Source: Defluviitaleaceae bacterium (lineage in GTDB: Bacteria > Bacillota > Clostridia > Lachnospirales > WQUN01). Taken from it: DNA of 34,264 nt. The notes under the pieces are model-generated. The model saw nothing but the letters and a program-made list of their open reading frames with translations. It ran no database searches and was not told the DNA's origin. Below are positions 1-9,009 of the stretch, piece after piece (the stretch's first letter is position 1; each line of letters starts with the position of its first letter). The stretch lies in contig WQVY01000025.1 in NCBI GenBank assembly GCA_009785605.1, forward strand, positions 1 through 34,264. The letters run 5' to 3'. The position numbers and the translations under genes are program-made.

Positions 1-1880
1 ATTGTACCAGCAGAAAATTCGTCTATTAGCATGACATTGCCATTAACAACACCAAATTCGTACTTGATATCGTAAAGGTCAAGGCCTTTCTGGGCCAACT
101 CTGCAGATATCAGCTTGGTTATTTTTTGCGTGAGGTTTTTGCAGGTAGTGTAATTATCGCGGGGTATGATATTAAGGGTGGCAAGTGTGTCTTCGCTTAC
201 GGGTGGGTCTTGGCGGTTATCGTCTTTTAAGGTTGCTTCTACCAGGTAGCCAAGCTCATCGCCTTGCTTGGCGAAGGAGCCATATCTTCGCAGGAAGCTG
301 CCGTCTGCCTTGCGGCGGCATATAAACTCCACTACGCATTTTTCTGCAGCTAGTACTGTCATGGTGGCATTGGTGATATCGCTATCTATATAGTGGTTGG
401 GGATGCCCGCCGCTGTTAGCATTTCAAAAAAATGCTTCGTCAGCCGTAGCGACTCGCGACCAAGGCCATCTATGCTAAGGCCTACGGTGTTTTCGCCTGG
501 GTCAAATACACCGTCTTTGCCTGTTGCGGTGTCTTTTAGTTTTAGGGTGTATGTGCCATTTAGGTTTTCGTATACGTCCTTTGTCTTGCCTTCGTAGACA
601 AGCTTCATGGGGGGGGCCGCTTTTTTCAGGCCTTTTTTGCCTATATCGCTGCGGTAGTATAAGTTGTCGCATTTTATATGTTGTATTTGCTTGTATAGCT
701 CGTCTCGTGCGGCGGCTAGTGTTTCGGCTTTCTTTACCACAAACAACACCCGGCCGCCATTGGTAGTGTAACTGTTTTGGTCCCGCGCTGTGGCAAAGTG
801 GAATATTTGCGTGTCGTGGCTTACATCTTGAATGCCGTGTATAGGGTGGCCTTTTGTATACTGCTCTGGGTAGCCTTTGGATGCCATAACCACGCCAATT
901 ATATGGTCTTTGCTCCAGGCAACTACTGGGGGCTTGTCGGCCAGTATATCCATGATTACTGTGTACAGGTCGCTGTCCAAAAGTGGTAGTACTACTTCTG
1001 TTTCCGGGTCACCAAAGCGGGCGTTAAACTCTATTACTTTTGGGCCGCTGGGTGTGTTAATAAGACCAGCATATAGTACCCCCGTAAAAGGGCGGCCTTC
1101 TTTTACCATGGCTTCGGCGGCTTTTTGCAGGATTTCTTTTTTTGATATTTCAACTACAGCGTCACCCAACTGTGGTACTGGGGAGTACGCGCCCATGCCG
1201 CCGGTGTTTGGGCCTTCGTCGTTATCGAAAGCCCGTTTGTGGTCTTGGGCTATGGCCATGGGGTATACATTGTTGCCCTTCACGAATGCCATATAAGAAA
1301 ATTCTTCACCGTCTATAAATTCTTCTATTACCACTGTCTTGCCAGACTCACCAAAATGGGCATTGAGCATCATGTCTTTGAGTGCTGTGTCGGCTTCTTC
1401 TAGTGAGCTGGTAATTATTACACCTTTACCCTCAGCTAAGCCGTCGGCTTTTAGTACATATGGCGGTGGCTGGGTCTTGATATATGCAGAGGCGCCGGGG
1501 TAATCTGTGAATGCTTTATAAGCCGCGGTAGGGATGCCGTATTTTTGCATTAGCTCTTTGGCGAAAGATTTGCTGCCTTCTATTATTGCAGCGCTTTTTG
1601 TTGGGCCAAACACAGCTAAACCCTCGGCTGCAAAATAGTCTGCTATCCCGGCGTTGAGTATCGCCTCCGGGCCGGGTATTGTAAGAGTAATATTTTCGCT
1701 TTTAACAAAGGCCGCAAGCCCCTCAAAGTCCAGCGGGTCTATGGGGATTAGTGTTGCTACATCTTCCATGCCTGCGTTGCCGGGGGCTACATATACCTTG
1801 CTTACATTGGGCGACTGAGCCAACTTCCACGCTATTGCGTGTTCGCGGCCGCCACCGCCTACTACAAGTACCTTGTTCAT
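1..1880 (-). CDS. purDC: PurD-PurC fusion: phosphoribosylamine-glycine ligase / SAICAR synthetase (3' end outside window)
   Basis: The frame opens at ATG 1880 (MNKVLVVGGGGREHAI) and stays open for 626 codons to the window edge. Residues 1-424 are a full-length PurD (GAR synthetase, ATP-grasp): the N-terminal GGGGREHAI loop, LKADGLAEGKGV, GPNTGGMGAYSP and EFNARFGDPETE are all present. After the PurD C-terminus (SDIGKKGLKKAAPP) the frame continues without a stop into MKLVYEGKTKDVY, the normal N-terminus of PurC, whose ATG is at 608. Positions 1880 and 608 are exactly 424 codons apart. About 200 PurC residues are visible, including the IDEFSAG stretch. PurD makes GAR and PurC makes SAICAR, steps that are not consecutive in IMP synthesis. 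An AAGGAGG lies 13 nt before ATG 1880, a rather long spacing. The gene is 43 nt downstream of purH. An internal start at 608 giving free PurC cannot be excluded, but no good ribosome site is seen before it. Confidence 0.93.
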   Translation of the reverse strand, partial: MNKVLVVGGGGREHAIAWKLAQSPNVSKVYVAPGNAGMEDVATLIPIDPLDFEGLAAFVKSENITLTIPGPEAILNAGIADYFAAEGLAVFGPTKSAAIIEGSKSFAKELMQKYGIPTAAYKAFTDYPGASAYIKTQPPPYVLKADGLAEGKGVIITSSLEEADTALKDMMLNAHFGESGKTVVIEEFIDGEEFSYMAFVKGNNVYPMAIAQDHKRAFDNDEGPNTGGMGAYSPVPQLGDAVVEISKKEILQKAAEAMVKEGRPFTGVLYAGLINTPSGPKVIEFNARFGDPETEVVLPLLDSDLYTVIMDILADKPPVVAWSKDHIIGVVMASKGYPEQYTKGHPIHGIQDVSHDTQIFHFATARDQNSYTTNGGRVLFVVKKAETLAAARDELYKQIQHIKCDNLYYRSDIGKKGLKKAAPPMKLVYEGKTKDVYENLNGTYTLKLKDTATGKDGVFDPGENTVGLSIDGLGRESLRLTKHFFEMLTAAGIPNHYIDSDITNATMTVLAAEKCVVEFICRRKADGSFLRRYGSFAKQGDELGYLVEATLKDDNRQDPPVSEDTLATLNIIPRDNYTTCKNLTQKITKLISAELAQKGLDLYDIKYEFGVVNGNVMLIDEFSAGT

Positions 1881-1923
1881 ATCTTAATTCATGCCTCCTT
1901 CGTCGGCGGAACAAATAGGTTGG

Positions 1924-3444
1924 TTAGTGTTTGAAATGCCTCACACCGGTAAGAATCATGGCTATACCATGCTTATCACATGCATCTATAGAGTCCTGGT
2001 CACGTAGGCTGCCACCGGTTTGGATAATGCATGTCACCCCGGCCTTGGCGGCTTCTTCTACCGTGTCTGGCATTGGGAACATTGCATCAGATGCCAAAAC
2101 CGCGCCTTTGGCCCGTTCGCCTGCGCCACTAATGGCAATTTTGGCGGCACCCACGCGGTTGGTTTGGCCTGGGCCTATGCCTACGGTCATGTTGTCTTTG
2201 GCGATTAATATACCGTTGGACTTTACATATTTTATTACCGTCCATGCAAACTGTGCGGTACGCAGCTCGTCTTCGGTTGGCTTTTTCTTGGTAGGGAAGG
2301 TAAGGGTTGCATCTGCGAAGCCGTGGCGGTCTTTTTCTTGGGTTAGCAGCCCGCCGTTTATGGAAACTATGTGTTGGCCATGATTGTTTTCATCTTTTGG
2401 GGAAGCTTCTAGCTGTAGTAGGCGCAGGTTTTTCTTTTTTGTTAGGATTTTGAGCGCGGCCTCTGTGTAGCTTGGCGCTATTATTATTTCTAGGAAAATC
2501 TCGCTCATTTTTGCGGCACAATATTCGTCCACTTCCCGGTTAAATGCCACAATACCACCAAAAATAGATACCGGGTCAGCTTCGTATGCGCGGTCATAGG
2601 CTTGGGCAATGGTGTCGCCTATACCCACGCCGCAGGGGCAGTAGTGTTTTACAGCCACGACTGCCGGGGTGTCAAACTCCCGTACTAGTGCCAGTGCTGC
2701 GTCTGCATCGCCTATATTTATATAGGAAAGCTCTTTGCCGTGTAGTTTTTTTGCTGTGACAATTGAGCTTACAGGCAGCGGGTCACTATAAAGTGCAGCT
2801 TGCTGGTGAGGGTTTTCGCCGTAGCGCAGGGTTTGATTTTTTTCGTAGGTAAAAGTTAGTTTTTCGGGATATAGTTCCTTGGTAAAATACCCGGCTATTA
2901 TTGCGTCGTATGCGGCAGTGTGACGGAACGCTTTTGCCATTAGGGCTTGTTTGGTGTCAGCGGTAATTTCGCCGGTGCTAAGTTCGTTAAGGATTGTGTC
3001 GTAATCTTCTGGGTCTACAACCACGGCTACATGAGCGTGATTTTTGGCAGCGGAGCGTATCATCGCCGGGCCGCCTATGTCTATGTTTTCTACGGCTTCT
3101 TCGTATGCTACATTGGGTTTTTGGATAGTGGCCTTAAACGGGTAGAGGTTAACCACTACGATATCAATGGTACCGATAGAATGCGCCGCTATAGCTTCCA
3201 TATGAGAAGGGTTGTCGCGCATGGCCAGTATGCCGCCATGTATGGCAGGATGCAAAGTTTTGACCCGGCCGTCTAGCATCTCTGGGAAATTGGTAACATC
3301 GGAAATGTTGATTGCACCGTGTTTTTTCAACAACTCATATGTGCCACCTGTAGAGATTACCTGGTACCCATGCCGCACTAACCCAATAGCAAAATCCTCG
3401 ACACCACGCTTGTCTGATACGCTAATTAATGCTTGTTTTTTCAT
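1924..3444 (-). CDS. purH: Bifunctional AICAR formyltransferase / IMP cyclohydrolase
   Basis: PurH catalyses the last two steps of IMP synthesis in the cytoplasm: AICAR to FAICAR using 10-formyl-THF, then cyclisation to IMP. At 506 aa the length is normal. The N-terminal IMP cyclohydrolase (MGS-like) domain shows [41 protein letters not shown] and VVNLYPF. The transformylase domain shows [14 protein letters not shown] and a KH-x-x-P-C-G catalytic segment, here KHYCPCG where many bacteria have KHxNPCG; the Lys-His pair is intact. The C-terminus has the usual AFPMPD-type segment ([17 protein letters not shown]) and ends GVRHFKH. A strong AGGAGG sits about 8 nt before the ATG. It lies upstream of the purDC fusion and 57 nt downstream of the DUF4173 gene, probably one transcript. 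Confidence 0.97.
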   Translation of the reverse strand: MKKQALISVSDKRGVEDFAIGLVRHGYQVISTGGTYELLKKHGAINISDVTNFPEMLDGRVKTLHPAIHGGILAMRDNPSHMEAIAAHSIGTIDIVVVNLYPFKATIQKPNVAYEEAVENIDIGGPAMIRSAAKNHAHVAVVVDPEDYDTILNELSTGEITADTKQALMAKAFRHTAAYDAIIAGYFTKELYPEKLTFTYEKNQTLRYGENPHQQAALYSDPLPVSSIVTAKKLHGKELSYINIGDADAALALVREFDTPAVVAVKHYCPCGVGIGDTIAQAYDRAYEADPVSIFGGIVAFNREVDEYCAAKMSEIFLEIIIAPSYTEAALKILTKKKNLRLLQLEASPKDENNHGQHIVSINGGLLTQEKDRHGFADATLTFPTKKKPTEDELRTAQFAWTVIKYVKSNGILIAKDNMTVGIGPGQTNRVGAAKIAISGAGERAKGAVLASDAMFPMPDTVEEAAKAGVTCIIQTGGSLRDQDSIDACDKHGIAMILTGVRHFKH

Positions 3445-3501
3445 TGGTTTCCTCCTAATATGCCATTTATACTCATGCTGTTGTATAGCTGCTTTAAAGT
3501 A

Positions 3502-5175
3502 TTAAAACCGCGGGCGTCTGATATAAGGTTTGTCAAAGACGAACGGGTTATCCTCCAAAAACGCTGCAATATGCCGCATGTTTATCCTTTTTATAAGGCT
3601 TCGGTTTTGCCAGGGCTCGTTTGCATAGCTGTCGTAATAGACTTGTACCCTGCGATGTATCTCCCATTGCAGGTTTACGTTATCGGTACTGCGGTATATC
3701 TCTATTAGACTGCGGGCATTGTCTGGGTTATAAAAATGGTCACGCATAGTAAAATGAAACCCACTGGCCCTATACAATATGGTGTTGAGCCTCCCCGAGA
3801 CAAACCCGGAAGCAGATACATTGGCCACAACCAAAAACACCATACCAATAATAAGATAAATCCGCATTACGTCAAATTTATCCCTAAACAGCGCCACCAG
3901 GGTAAACACGCACAAAAATACTTCCATAACCAAAAATGTCACAACCGCCATGCGTAGCGGAGTAAACCCAAAAACCTGCATATACATGTTCATACGATAA
4001 AAAGACGACGCAATAAGCACCCCAGTAAACAAGGTAAGCATCACAAGCATTAGCCTAATAACCCCGGTGCGGGCATGGTCACGGTAAACCTGAAGGAAGA
4101 AAATGATAACAGTGAAATTTATAATTGTTATAAAAAGCAACTGGAAAAATCCCTGCCTTGCATAATCCGCAAATATAATATCACCTGGCAACGTGTTAAA
4201 CCCACCCATAAAAAGATAGGCTAATTGCACATAGCAAAAAGCCAAAAATACAAGATTAAGCACCAAAAGAAAGGCCAGTGCCACAACTTTATCCAAACTA
4301 AAAGGCCTAAAACGTGCCTCGCTATGTTTCATAAAGCGTGCATTGTATACACACCCTGCAAAGAAAATGCTGGCTACAAATACAACTATGATATGCCCAA
4401 AAAACCTGGCAAGGTTAGGGTCATCATATCCAGCAAAAAAGTCCGAAATCAATGTTGCAAAAACCTGGTCGGCGCTTACCATTAGCAAGATAATAATAAA
4501 AGCTAACGGGACAGCGATACCTACGCCAATCAAAAAACGCACAGCCGGGTGGTTCTTTGTTATTTTGGTGGCTTTGCCTGTGGCTACCCACATATGTGTG
4601 CCGGCACTTATATTGCCTGGGAATACCTTAAAGGTATTACCCCAAAAAAATAGTGCCCCAAAAGGATACCTAGCACCGTGTATTGCCCCAAATACAATAA
4701 ATGCAAACAGCACCCAAGCCGCCGCCACATTTATATAAGTAAAAACAGACCGCCCAAAAACCATATTAAAACCGGCAAAAACCATAAGTGGCACAGCCCA
4801 CAAAAACGCCCTGGGGTGAGTTAACCAACCCAAACGCTTGAGTAGTGCATACAACAAGACTACAGTAGTGCCACAAAAGATAAAAAATGATAACTGCGGA
4901 TACACGCGCAAACCCGTAAAACTAAAGGTGTATAAAAGCGCCGTAATTATAGCGAATGCCGAAATAACAGGGATGCGGGAACCATCAACCTCTAATAAGT
5001 CTATGGGGTTTATTTTGGGGGGTGTCCAGTTGCCTTGGGGGATGGGGGTTGGTGTGATGCCATCCCTTGGGGTGTTGGGGATGGGTGGGCCTACTGTTTC
5101 TTCCGGCGTCACCTCTGGAACAGGTATCACAGTTTCCTTTGGGTCTTGCTTTTGGTCTTGGTCATTGATGTTCAC
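3502..5175 (-). CDS. DUF4173-family polytopic membrane protein
   Basis: I chose the GTG at 5175 (VNINDQDQ) because GAGGAGG lies about 9 nt upstream (5185-5191). The longer open frame to 5220 has no such site. The product is about 557 aa. Residues 1-70 are hydrophilic and rich in Pro, Thr, Glu and Asp. About a dozen hydrophobic membrane segments follow, then a soluble C-terminal tail of about 100 residues rich in Arg, Tyr and Asn. The segment CYVQLAYLF followed by FADYARQGFFQLLFI matches my recollection of DUF4173 proteins, which are common in Firmicutes and have no established function. A role as an envelope or transport protein is only inferred from its topology. It sits between purH and a squalene-cyclase-fold gene on the same strand. 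Confidence 0.8.
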   Translation of the reverse strand: MNINDQDQKQDPKETVIPVPEVTPEETVGPPIPNTPRDGITPTPIPQGNWTPPKINPIDLLEVDGSRIPVISAFAIITALLYTFSFTGLRVYPQLSFFIFCGTTVVLLYALLKRLGWLTHPRAFLWAVPLMVFAGFNMVFGRSVFTYINVAAAWVLFAFIVFGAIHGARYPFGALFFWGNTFKVFPGNISAGTHMWVATGKATKITKNHPAVRFLIGVGIAVPLAFIIILLMVSADQVFATLISDFFAGYDDPNLARFFGHIIVVFVASIFFAGCVYNARFMKHSEARFRPFSLDKVVALAFLLVLNLVFLAFCYVQLAYLFMGGFNTLPGDIIFADYARQGFFQLLFITIINFTVIIFFLQVYRDHARTGVIRLMLVMLTLFTGVLIASSFYRMNMYMQVFGFTPLRMAVVTFLVMEVFLCVFTLVALFRDKFDVMRIYLIIGMVFLVVANVSASGFVSGRLNTILYRASGFHFTMRDHFYNPDNARSLIEIYRSTDNVNLQWEIHRRVQVYYDSYANEPWQNRSLIKRINMRHIAAFLEDNPFVFDKPYIRRPRF

Positions 5176-5282
5176 AATTATTACCCTCCTCATGCAGTTT
5201 TGCATAAGTTTACAATGCAATGATAAAGTTATGGCAGTTAAATATTTAAGATTATATTAAGCGCCTAGGCTATGCGGCGGCT

Positions 5283-6116
5283 TTATAAATGTAAATTGCT
5301 TATAATCTCATGATATCGTGCTGTAATAATCTCGCATGGCTGGCCTTTTTTGCAGTATGTCAACTTGGACAACTTGGGCGAGACATGTTCGAGTACAAGC
5401 TGGTTGTCTACCAATTTATCCTGCAATGCCTTTAGCGCTTCCAAAAACCGTTTATCATCCTTGGCCTTGTCATAAAAAGAAAGCACATAAACATAGTTGA
5501 GCAAGTTATAACCCATCATAGGATATTCTATACGCATAAACCGGGACCCAATCCCATATTGGCATGGCCCTATGGGTTTCCTTATTACCCAGTGCTGTAA
5601 TAAAAACTCCACGGCTCTATCAAGTGCCAGTTCATTATTAAGGTACTGGCTAAAGCGGAATGCATCCAATACATTAAGGGTTGGCAGTGGGTTAGAGTAT
5701 TCCGTCTCTGGCCCGCGCCCATACGAAAACTTGTTGCAGCGCCACCCACCGTCTGTATATGGTGTGTCTAGGAAGTATAGGAATGACTTTTGCAATCTTT
5801 CATCTGCCTGATACCCCATGCGGCACAGTAAGCTTAATACATAGGCCGTATGGCATGGAAGGATACCGCCTTTGGGGTAGATTTTAAAGCGGCCATCTGG
5901 CCTCCATGTATCAAGAAACATCTCGGCTACGGCTGAAAGTATCGTGTCTGAGGGCGGCACCCCTAAATCCATCAGCATGTGTGCACAGTCATATGCCGAA
6001 AAGGGGCTGCCCTTTAGAAGCCTGCTATCCGGCGTTGTCCAATAATCTGCACCTTGGTCATGCCTAAGGGATATGATTTCTTCGATATCGTGATGGTAGA
6101 TGTTTTTAGTGGGCAT
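5283..6116 (-). CDS. Prenyltransferase/squalene-oxidase-repeat (alpha/alpha toroid) protein
   Basis: The 277-aa product has an all-helical pattern with repeats of the prenyltransferase / squalene-hopene cyclase superfamily: DGRFKIYPKGG, TDGGWRCNKFSYG and a third weaker block near the C-terminus. It has no signal peptide and no DxDD terpene-cyclase motif that I can see, so cyclase activity is not supported. Firmicutes genomes often carry such proteins, simply annotated as prenyltransferase. The frame extends to a GTG at 6125, but ATG 6116 (MPTKNIYHH) has a better-placed AGGGGTG upstream. It begins only about 11 nt after the ddh stop, so it is probably translated from the same mRNA. Substrate unknown. 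Confidence 0.75.
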   Translation of the reverse strand: MPTKNIYHHDIEEIISLRHDQGADYWTTPDSRLLKGSPFSAYDCAHMLMDLGVPPSDTILSAVAEMFLDTWRPDGRFKIYPKGGILPCHTAYVLSLLCRMGYQADERLQKSFLYFLDTPYTDGGWRCNKFSYGRGPETEYSNPLPTLNVLDAFRFSQYLNNELALDRAVEFLLQHWVIRKPIGPCQYGIGSRFMRIEYPMMGYNLLNYVYVLSFYDKAKDDKRFLEALKALQDKLVDNQLVLEHVSPKLSKLTYCKKGQPCEIITARYHEIISNLHL

Positions 6117-6127
6117 GTATTTCACCC

Positions 6128-7018
6128 CTATACCAATCTTCTTATTATTTCTTCTTTGCTGCCGTCCAGCATGTCAATGATGGGTATCTCTATCATCGTA
6201 TATGCGCCCGGGGGTTGCTTCATACTGGCTCGTGCGCTTGCTACCATGACTTGTGCTGTAAGAGCCGGGTTATTTATCCTCATGCCAAACTCAAATTGTT
6301 GGTTGTGAGCCCTGCCGGATACACCTTTGCGGACTAGGTTAACACCATGGCCTACATCTATTAGCGAGTCTATATTATTTTCGTGATACACATGTGTTTC
6401 GTCGTTTACGAAGTATGGGTCTGCTTTTATTTTTGCGGCTATATCGCCAAAATCATATCCGGCTTGCGGCTCAACATACACCAGGCGCCTATGCACACCC
6501 GTCCCAAGGGGGATGGTGATAGACAGCGCATTTTTTACCCCTTCTATGGCCTTAACAGCAACGGTATGCCCCATACTCATGCCTGGGCCAAAGTTGGTAA
6601 ATGTTTGGCCCTGTGGTGCAAAAACCTCAAACAATGCCCGCACAACAGAGTCCCCGCCAGGGTCAAACCCCACAGAAACTATAGCGCGGCTGCCGGCTTT
6701 TTTTGCGGCTATGCCCAAACGCTCGCGTAGCTCCCATATCCCAGTGTGGATGTCGTAGCTGTCTATGGTATTAATGCCATGTGCTAGGCATACCTCTGCA
6801 ACTTCAGCTATTGTACGTGAAGGTGTACATAGTATGGCAACATCCGGCTTTGTAGAAAGCTTAGTGATATCATCCACAACCGGGACGTTTACCTGTGGCT
6901 TGTTTAAGGACTGTGTGCGCATTACTACACCGCACAGTGCCATGTCCTTTGCCGCTTCTATTGCTTCTTCTACAGCTTTGCCTATATTGCCATAACCTAC
7001 TATTGCTATATTAATCAT
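6128..7018 (-). CDS. ddh: meso-diaminopimelate D-dehydrogenase
   Basis: This NADP-dependent enzyme makes meso-diaminopimelate in one step from tetrahydrodipicolinate, feeding lysine and peptidoglycan synthesis. The 296-aa product starts MINIAIVGYGNIGKAVEEA, a Rossmann dinucleotide-binding loop. It then shows ILCTPSRT, DSYDIH, SVGFDPGGDSVVRALFE, NFGPGMSMGHTVAVKAIEGV and GVHRRLVYVE, all typical of Ddh. ATG 7018 is chosen over an ATG nine codons upstream because GTGAGG lies a few bases before it. It follows the cyclase gene by 10 nt. Having ddh implies the dehydrogenase variant of the lysine pathway, at least as an option. Confidence 0.93.
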   Translation of the reverse strand: MINIAIVGYGNIGKAVEEAIEAAKDMALCGVVMRTQSLNKPQVNVPVVDDITKLSTKPDVAILCTPSRTIAEVAEVCLAHGINTIDSYDIHTGIWELRERLGIAAKKAGSRAIVSVGFDPGGDSVVRALFEVFAPQGQTFTNFGPGMSMGHTVAVKAIEGVKNALSITIPLGTGVHRRLVYVEPQAGYDFGDIAAKIKADPYFVNDETHVYHENNIDSLIDVGHGVNLVRKGVSGRAHNQQFEFGMRINNPALTAQVMVASARASMKQPPGAYTMIEIPIIDMLDGSKEEIIRRLV

Positions 7019-7028
7019 AGTAATTACC

Positions 7029-7661
7029 TCACTTTGCATGTTCATCCACTAAAATTGCACGTACCGGGCTGCCTTCCCCACCGGGGATTTTTAGCGGAAG
7101 GGCAGACAATGTATATGTGCCCTCTGGTACATTTTCTAATACCAACCCTTCCAAAATAGCTATGCCGTTGCCCAATAACGCCTTGTGCGCCGGGAAGCCT
7201 ACATTGTCATATGGGTCTATGGAAAGATAGTCTATGCCAATGGTTTTGATTTCCTTTTCCACTAGATAGTCGGCGGCTTCTGGGGTCAAGGCTATAAAAT
7301 CTTGCTTAAAAACACCTTGCCGCATATATTGGGATTGGCCTGTATCCAACAAAATAATATCGCCTGCTTGGATATCCAGCGGTACAAGGTCTGCTTTGCA
7401 AACATGGCTGCTTACATTGATACGTACAACTTTGGCCGGGCCATAAAAATAACCAAGCGGGATATCGCTACAAGTAGCGCCGCCAAGTATAAAATGAAGC
7501 GGCATGTCTGCATGTGTACCAGTGTGCGCAGAAACAGAAATATTAGAAAAATTGTAAGCATCACCATTGGCCAACTGGGACACGATGGAGATGACGGGCC
7601 TTTCTTTGCCAAAGACCGGCAAGTCGTTGGAGATTTCGGCTGTGATATCATAGATTTTCAT
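7029..7661 (-). CDS. Cyclase family / kynurenine formamidase-like metal hydrolase
   Basis: The 210-aa product belongs to the Cyclase (KynB-like) family. The hallmark HTGTHADMPLHF metal-binding segment is at about residues 45-57, followed by GDIILLDTG, GIDYLSIDPY and a C-terminal LSALPLKIPGGEGSPVRA, as in kynurenine formamidase and related amidohydrolases. No tryptophan-degradation genes are nearby, so the kynurenine substrate is not supported by context and another N-formyl or lactam-like substrate is possible. An AAGGAGG stands about 7 nt before the ATG. Its 5' end overlaps the 3' end of purN by 14 nt, pointing to translational coupling. Confidence 0.88.
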   Translation of the reverse strand: MKIYDITAEISNDLPVFGKERPVISIVSQLANGDAYNFSNISVSAHTGTHADMPLHFILGGATCSDIPLGYFYGPAKVVRINVSSHVCKADLVPLDIQAGDIILLDTGQSQYMRQGVFKQDFIALTPEAADYLVEKEIKTIGIDYLSIDPYDNVGFPAHKALLGNGIAILEGLVLENVPEGTYTLSALPLKIPGGEGSPVRAILVDEHAK

Positions 7662-8232
7662 TGTGTGCCTCCTTAAACAAATCTACTAAAACGTTTACAT
7701 ACAACTCGTGCTCTACCTTGTGCACCTTTTCTTCAAGGGTTTCTAGGGTATCGTCTGGCAATATTTCAACCCGGCGCTGCGAAATAATAGGCCCGGTATC
7801 TACACCTTCATCTATATAATGCACCGTGACACCTGTATAACTTGCGCCGCTGCTAAAAGCCGCATTTATTGCATCCATGCCAGGGAAATCCGGAAGCATA
7901 GACGGGTGAATATTTATGATTTTGCCGCTATACGCACCCAATAGCGTCTTGCCAATGATACGCATATAGCCGGCCAATACAATAAACTCTACTCCTGCGT
8001 CCTTGAGTGCGGCCAAAATATGCCCTTCGTGGGCGGCGCGGTTGGCAAAATCCTTAGAGTTACACACAAATACAGGAACACCAAGCCGCTTTGCTCGCAA
8101 TATGACCATTGCCTCGGGCTTGTCGCATACAAGCAACGAGACCTTTGCGTTTATTTTACCGCTTATAGCCGCAGTAGCGACCGCTTCGAAGTTGGAACCG
8201 CTGCCTGACGCAAAAATAGCTATGTTCTTCAC
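7648..8232 (-). CDS. purN: Phosphoribosylglycinamide formyltransferase
   Basis: PurN transfers a formyl group from 10-formyl-THF to GAR, the third step of purine synthesis. The 194-aa product has the family N-terminus IAIFASGSGSNFEA, the catalytic NIHPSMLPDFPGMDA (Asn and His), and VTVHYIDEGVDTGPII carrying the catalytic Asp. Translation starts at a GTG (8232) with GGAGTG about 6 nt upstream. Its end overlaps the cyclase gene. With purH and purDC downstream it covers four of the later purine steps, although unrelated genes lie between. Confidence 0.96.
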   Translation of the reverse strand: MKNIAIFASGSGSNFEAVATAAISGKINAKVSLLVCDKPEAMVILRAKRLGVPVFVCNSKDFANRAAHEGHILAALKDAGVEFIVLAGYMRIIGKTLLGAYSGKIINIHPSMLPDFPGMDAINAAFSSGASYTGVTVHYIDEGVDTGPIISQRRVEILPDDTLETLEEKVHKVEHELYVNVLVDLFKEAHNENL

Positions 8233-8280
8233 TGTTTCACTCCTGTTCTATTATCACACATACAAGCCTTGTGCTGTAGT

Positions 8281-8778
8281 TTATAGTTTTAATATTTCGT
8301 TGGTGATAAATTGCCGGTACTCCTTTGGCCTGTAGCTCATGCCTGATATATGGGCCAACATTTCTGCTTTAGATACAAACTTTGCCCCGATAACTTCACT
8401 GTGGCCAAGGCATAACTCGCTTATTGCGGCATTTGTTTTTGCAATGTATACATCCACAATATGAGGATAATGCTCCCATACCATCCTCACTGCAAATATA
8501 ATGTCGCCTTGTACATACAAGCCAATTTCCTCTGCAATGCCCCTGACTGCTGCCTCCTTTGAGGTTTCGCCAGCTATTACATGCTCTAATACCACGTCCC
8601 ACCCGCCGGGCAAAAAGGTCTTGTCATATGACCGCTGTTGTAATAAGAACTCTAAAGTAGCATTGTATATGTAAATATGCACACCAAGATAAAATTGGCC
8701 ATCTTGTAGCTGTGTACCCCTTGTGGCTGTAAAGCCGGTTGGCTTACCGTTCTTGTCCAGGATATCAAATAGCTCCAT
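8281..8778 (-). CDS. Nudix hydrolase-like protein with degenerate Nudix box
   Basis: The 165-aa product resembles the isopentenyl-diphosphate-isomerase-like branch of Nudix proteins: MELFDILDKNGKPTGF, an LQQRSYDKTFLPGGWD strand-loop, then the Nudix helix. The box reads EHVIAGETSKEAAVRGIAEEIGL. Relative to G-x5-E-x7-R-E-U-x-E-E-x-G-U, the first Gly is Glu and the Glu after Arg is Gly, while the terminal EExG is kept. Activity may be altered. ATG 8778 is preferred over an ATG 13 codons upstream because AAAGGAGG is correctly placed before it. It is the first gene of the leftward group and is divergent from the cupin gene. Confidence 0.88.
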   Translation of the reverse strand: MELFDILDKNGKPTGFTATRGTQLQDGQFYLGVHIYIYNATLEFLLQQRSYDKTFLPGGWDVVLEHVIAGETSKEAAVRGIAEEIGLYVQGDIIFAVRMVWEHYPHIVDVYIAKTNAAISELCLGHSEVIGAKFVSKAEMLAHISGMSYRPKEYRQFITNEILKL

Positions 8779-9009
8779 GATGGCCTCCTTTGAAATTAGT
8801 ATAGATGTTGTACGCAAAAATTGTATCAGTATTATTTATGTCACACAAGCTGCTAGTACATATACAAGTAAAACACATGCAACACAGTGGGCCATGCTAC
8901 ATATTATATACAAAAAGGGCCTGCAAAGTATCCAGGAAATTGCATTCGCATCCAAAGGCCCCAACCTAGCGGTTTCATACCGAAACGCATATGTCATAGG
9001 AGGCAAGTC

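Noticed and set aside
8779-9009. Promoter pair between the Nudix and cupin genes
   Set aside because: TATAAT-like sequences occur, but I found no -35 box at acceptable spacing, so I do not annotate one.
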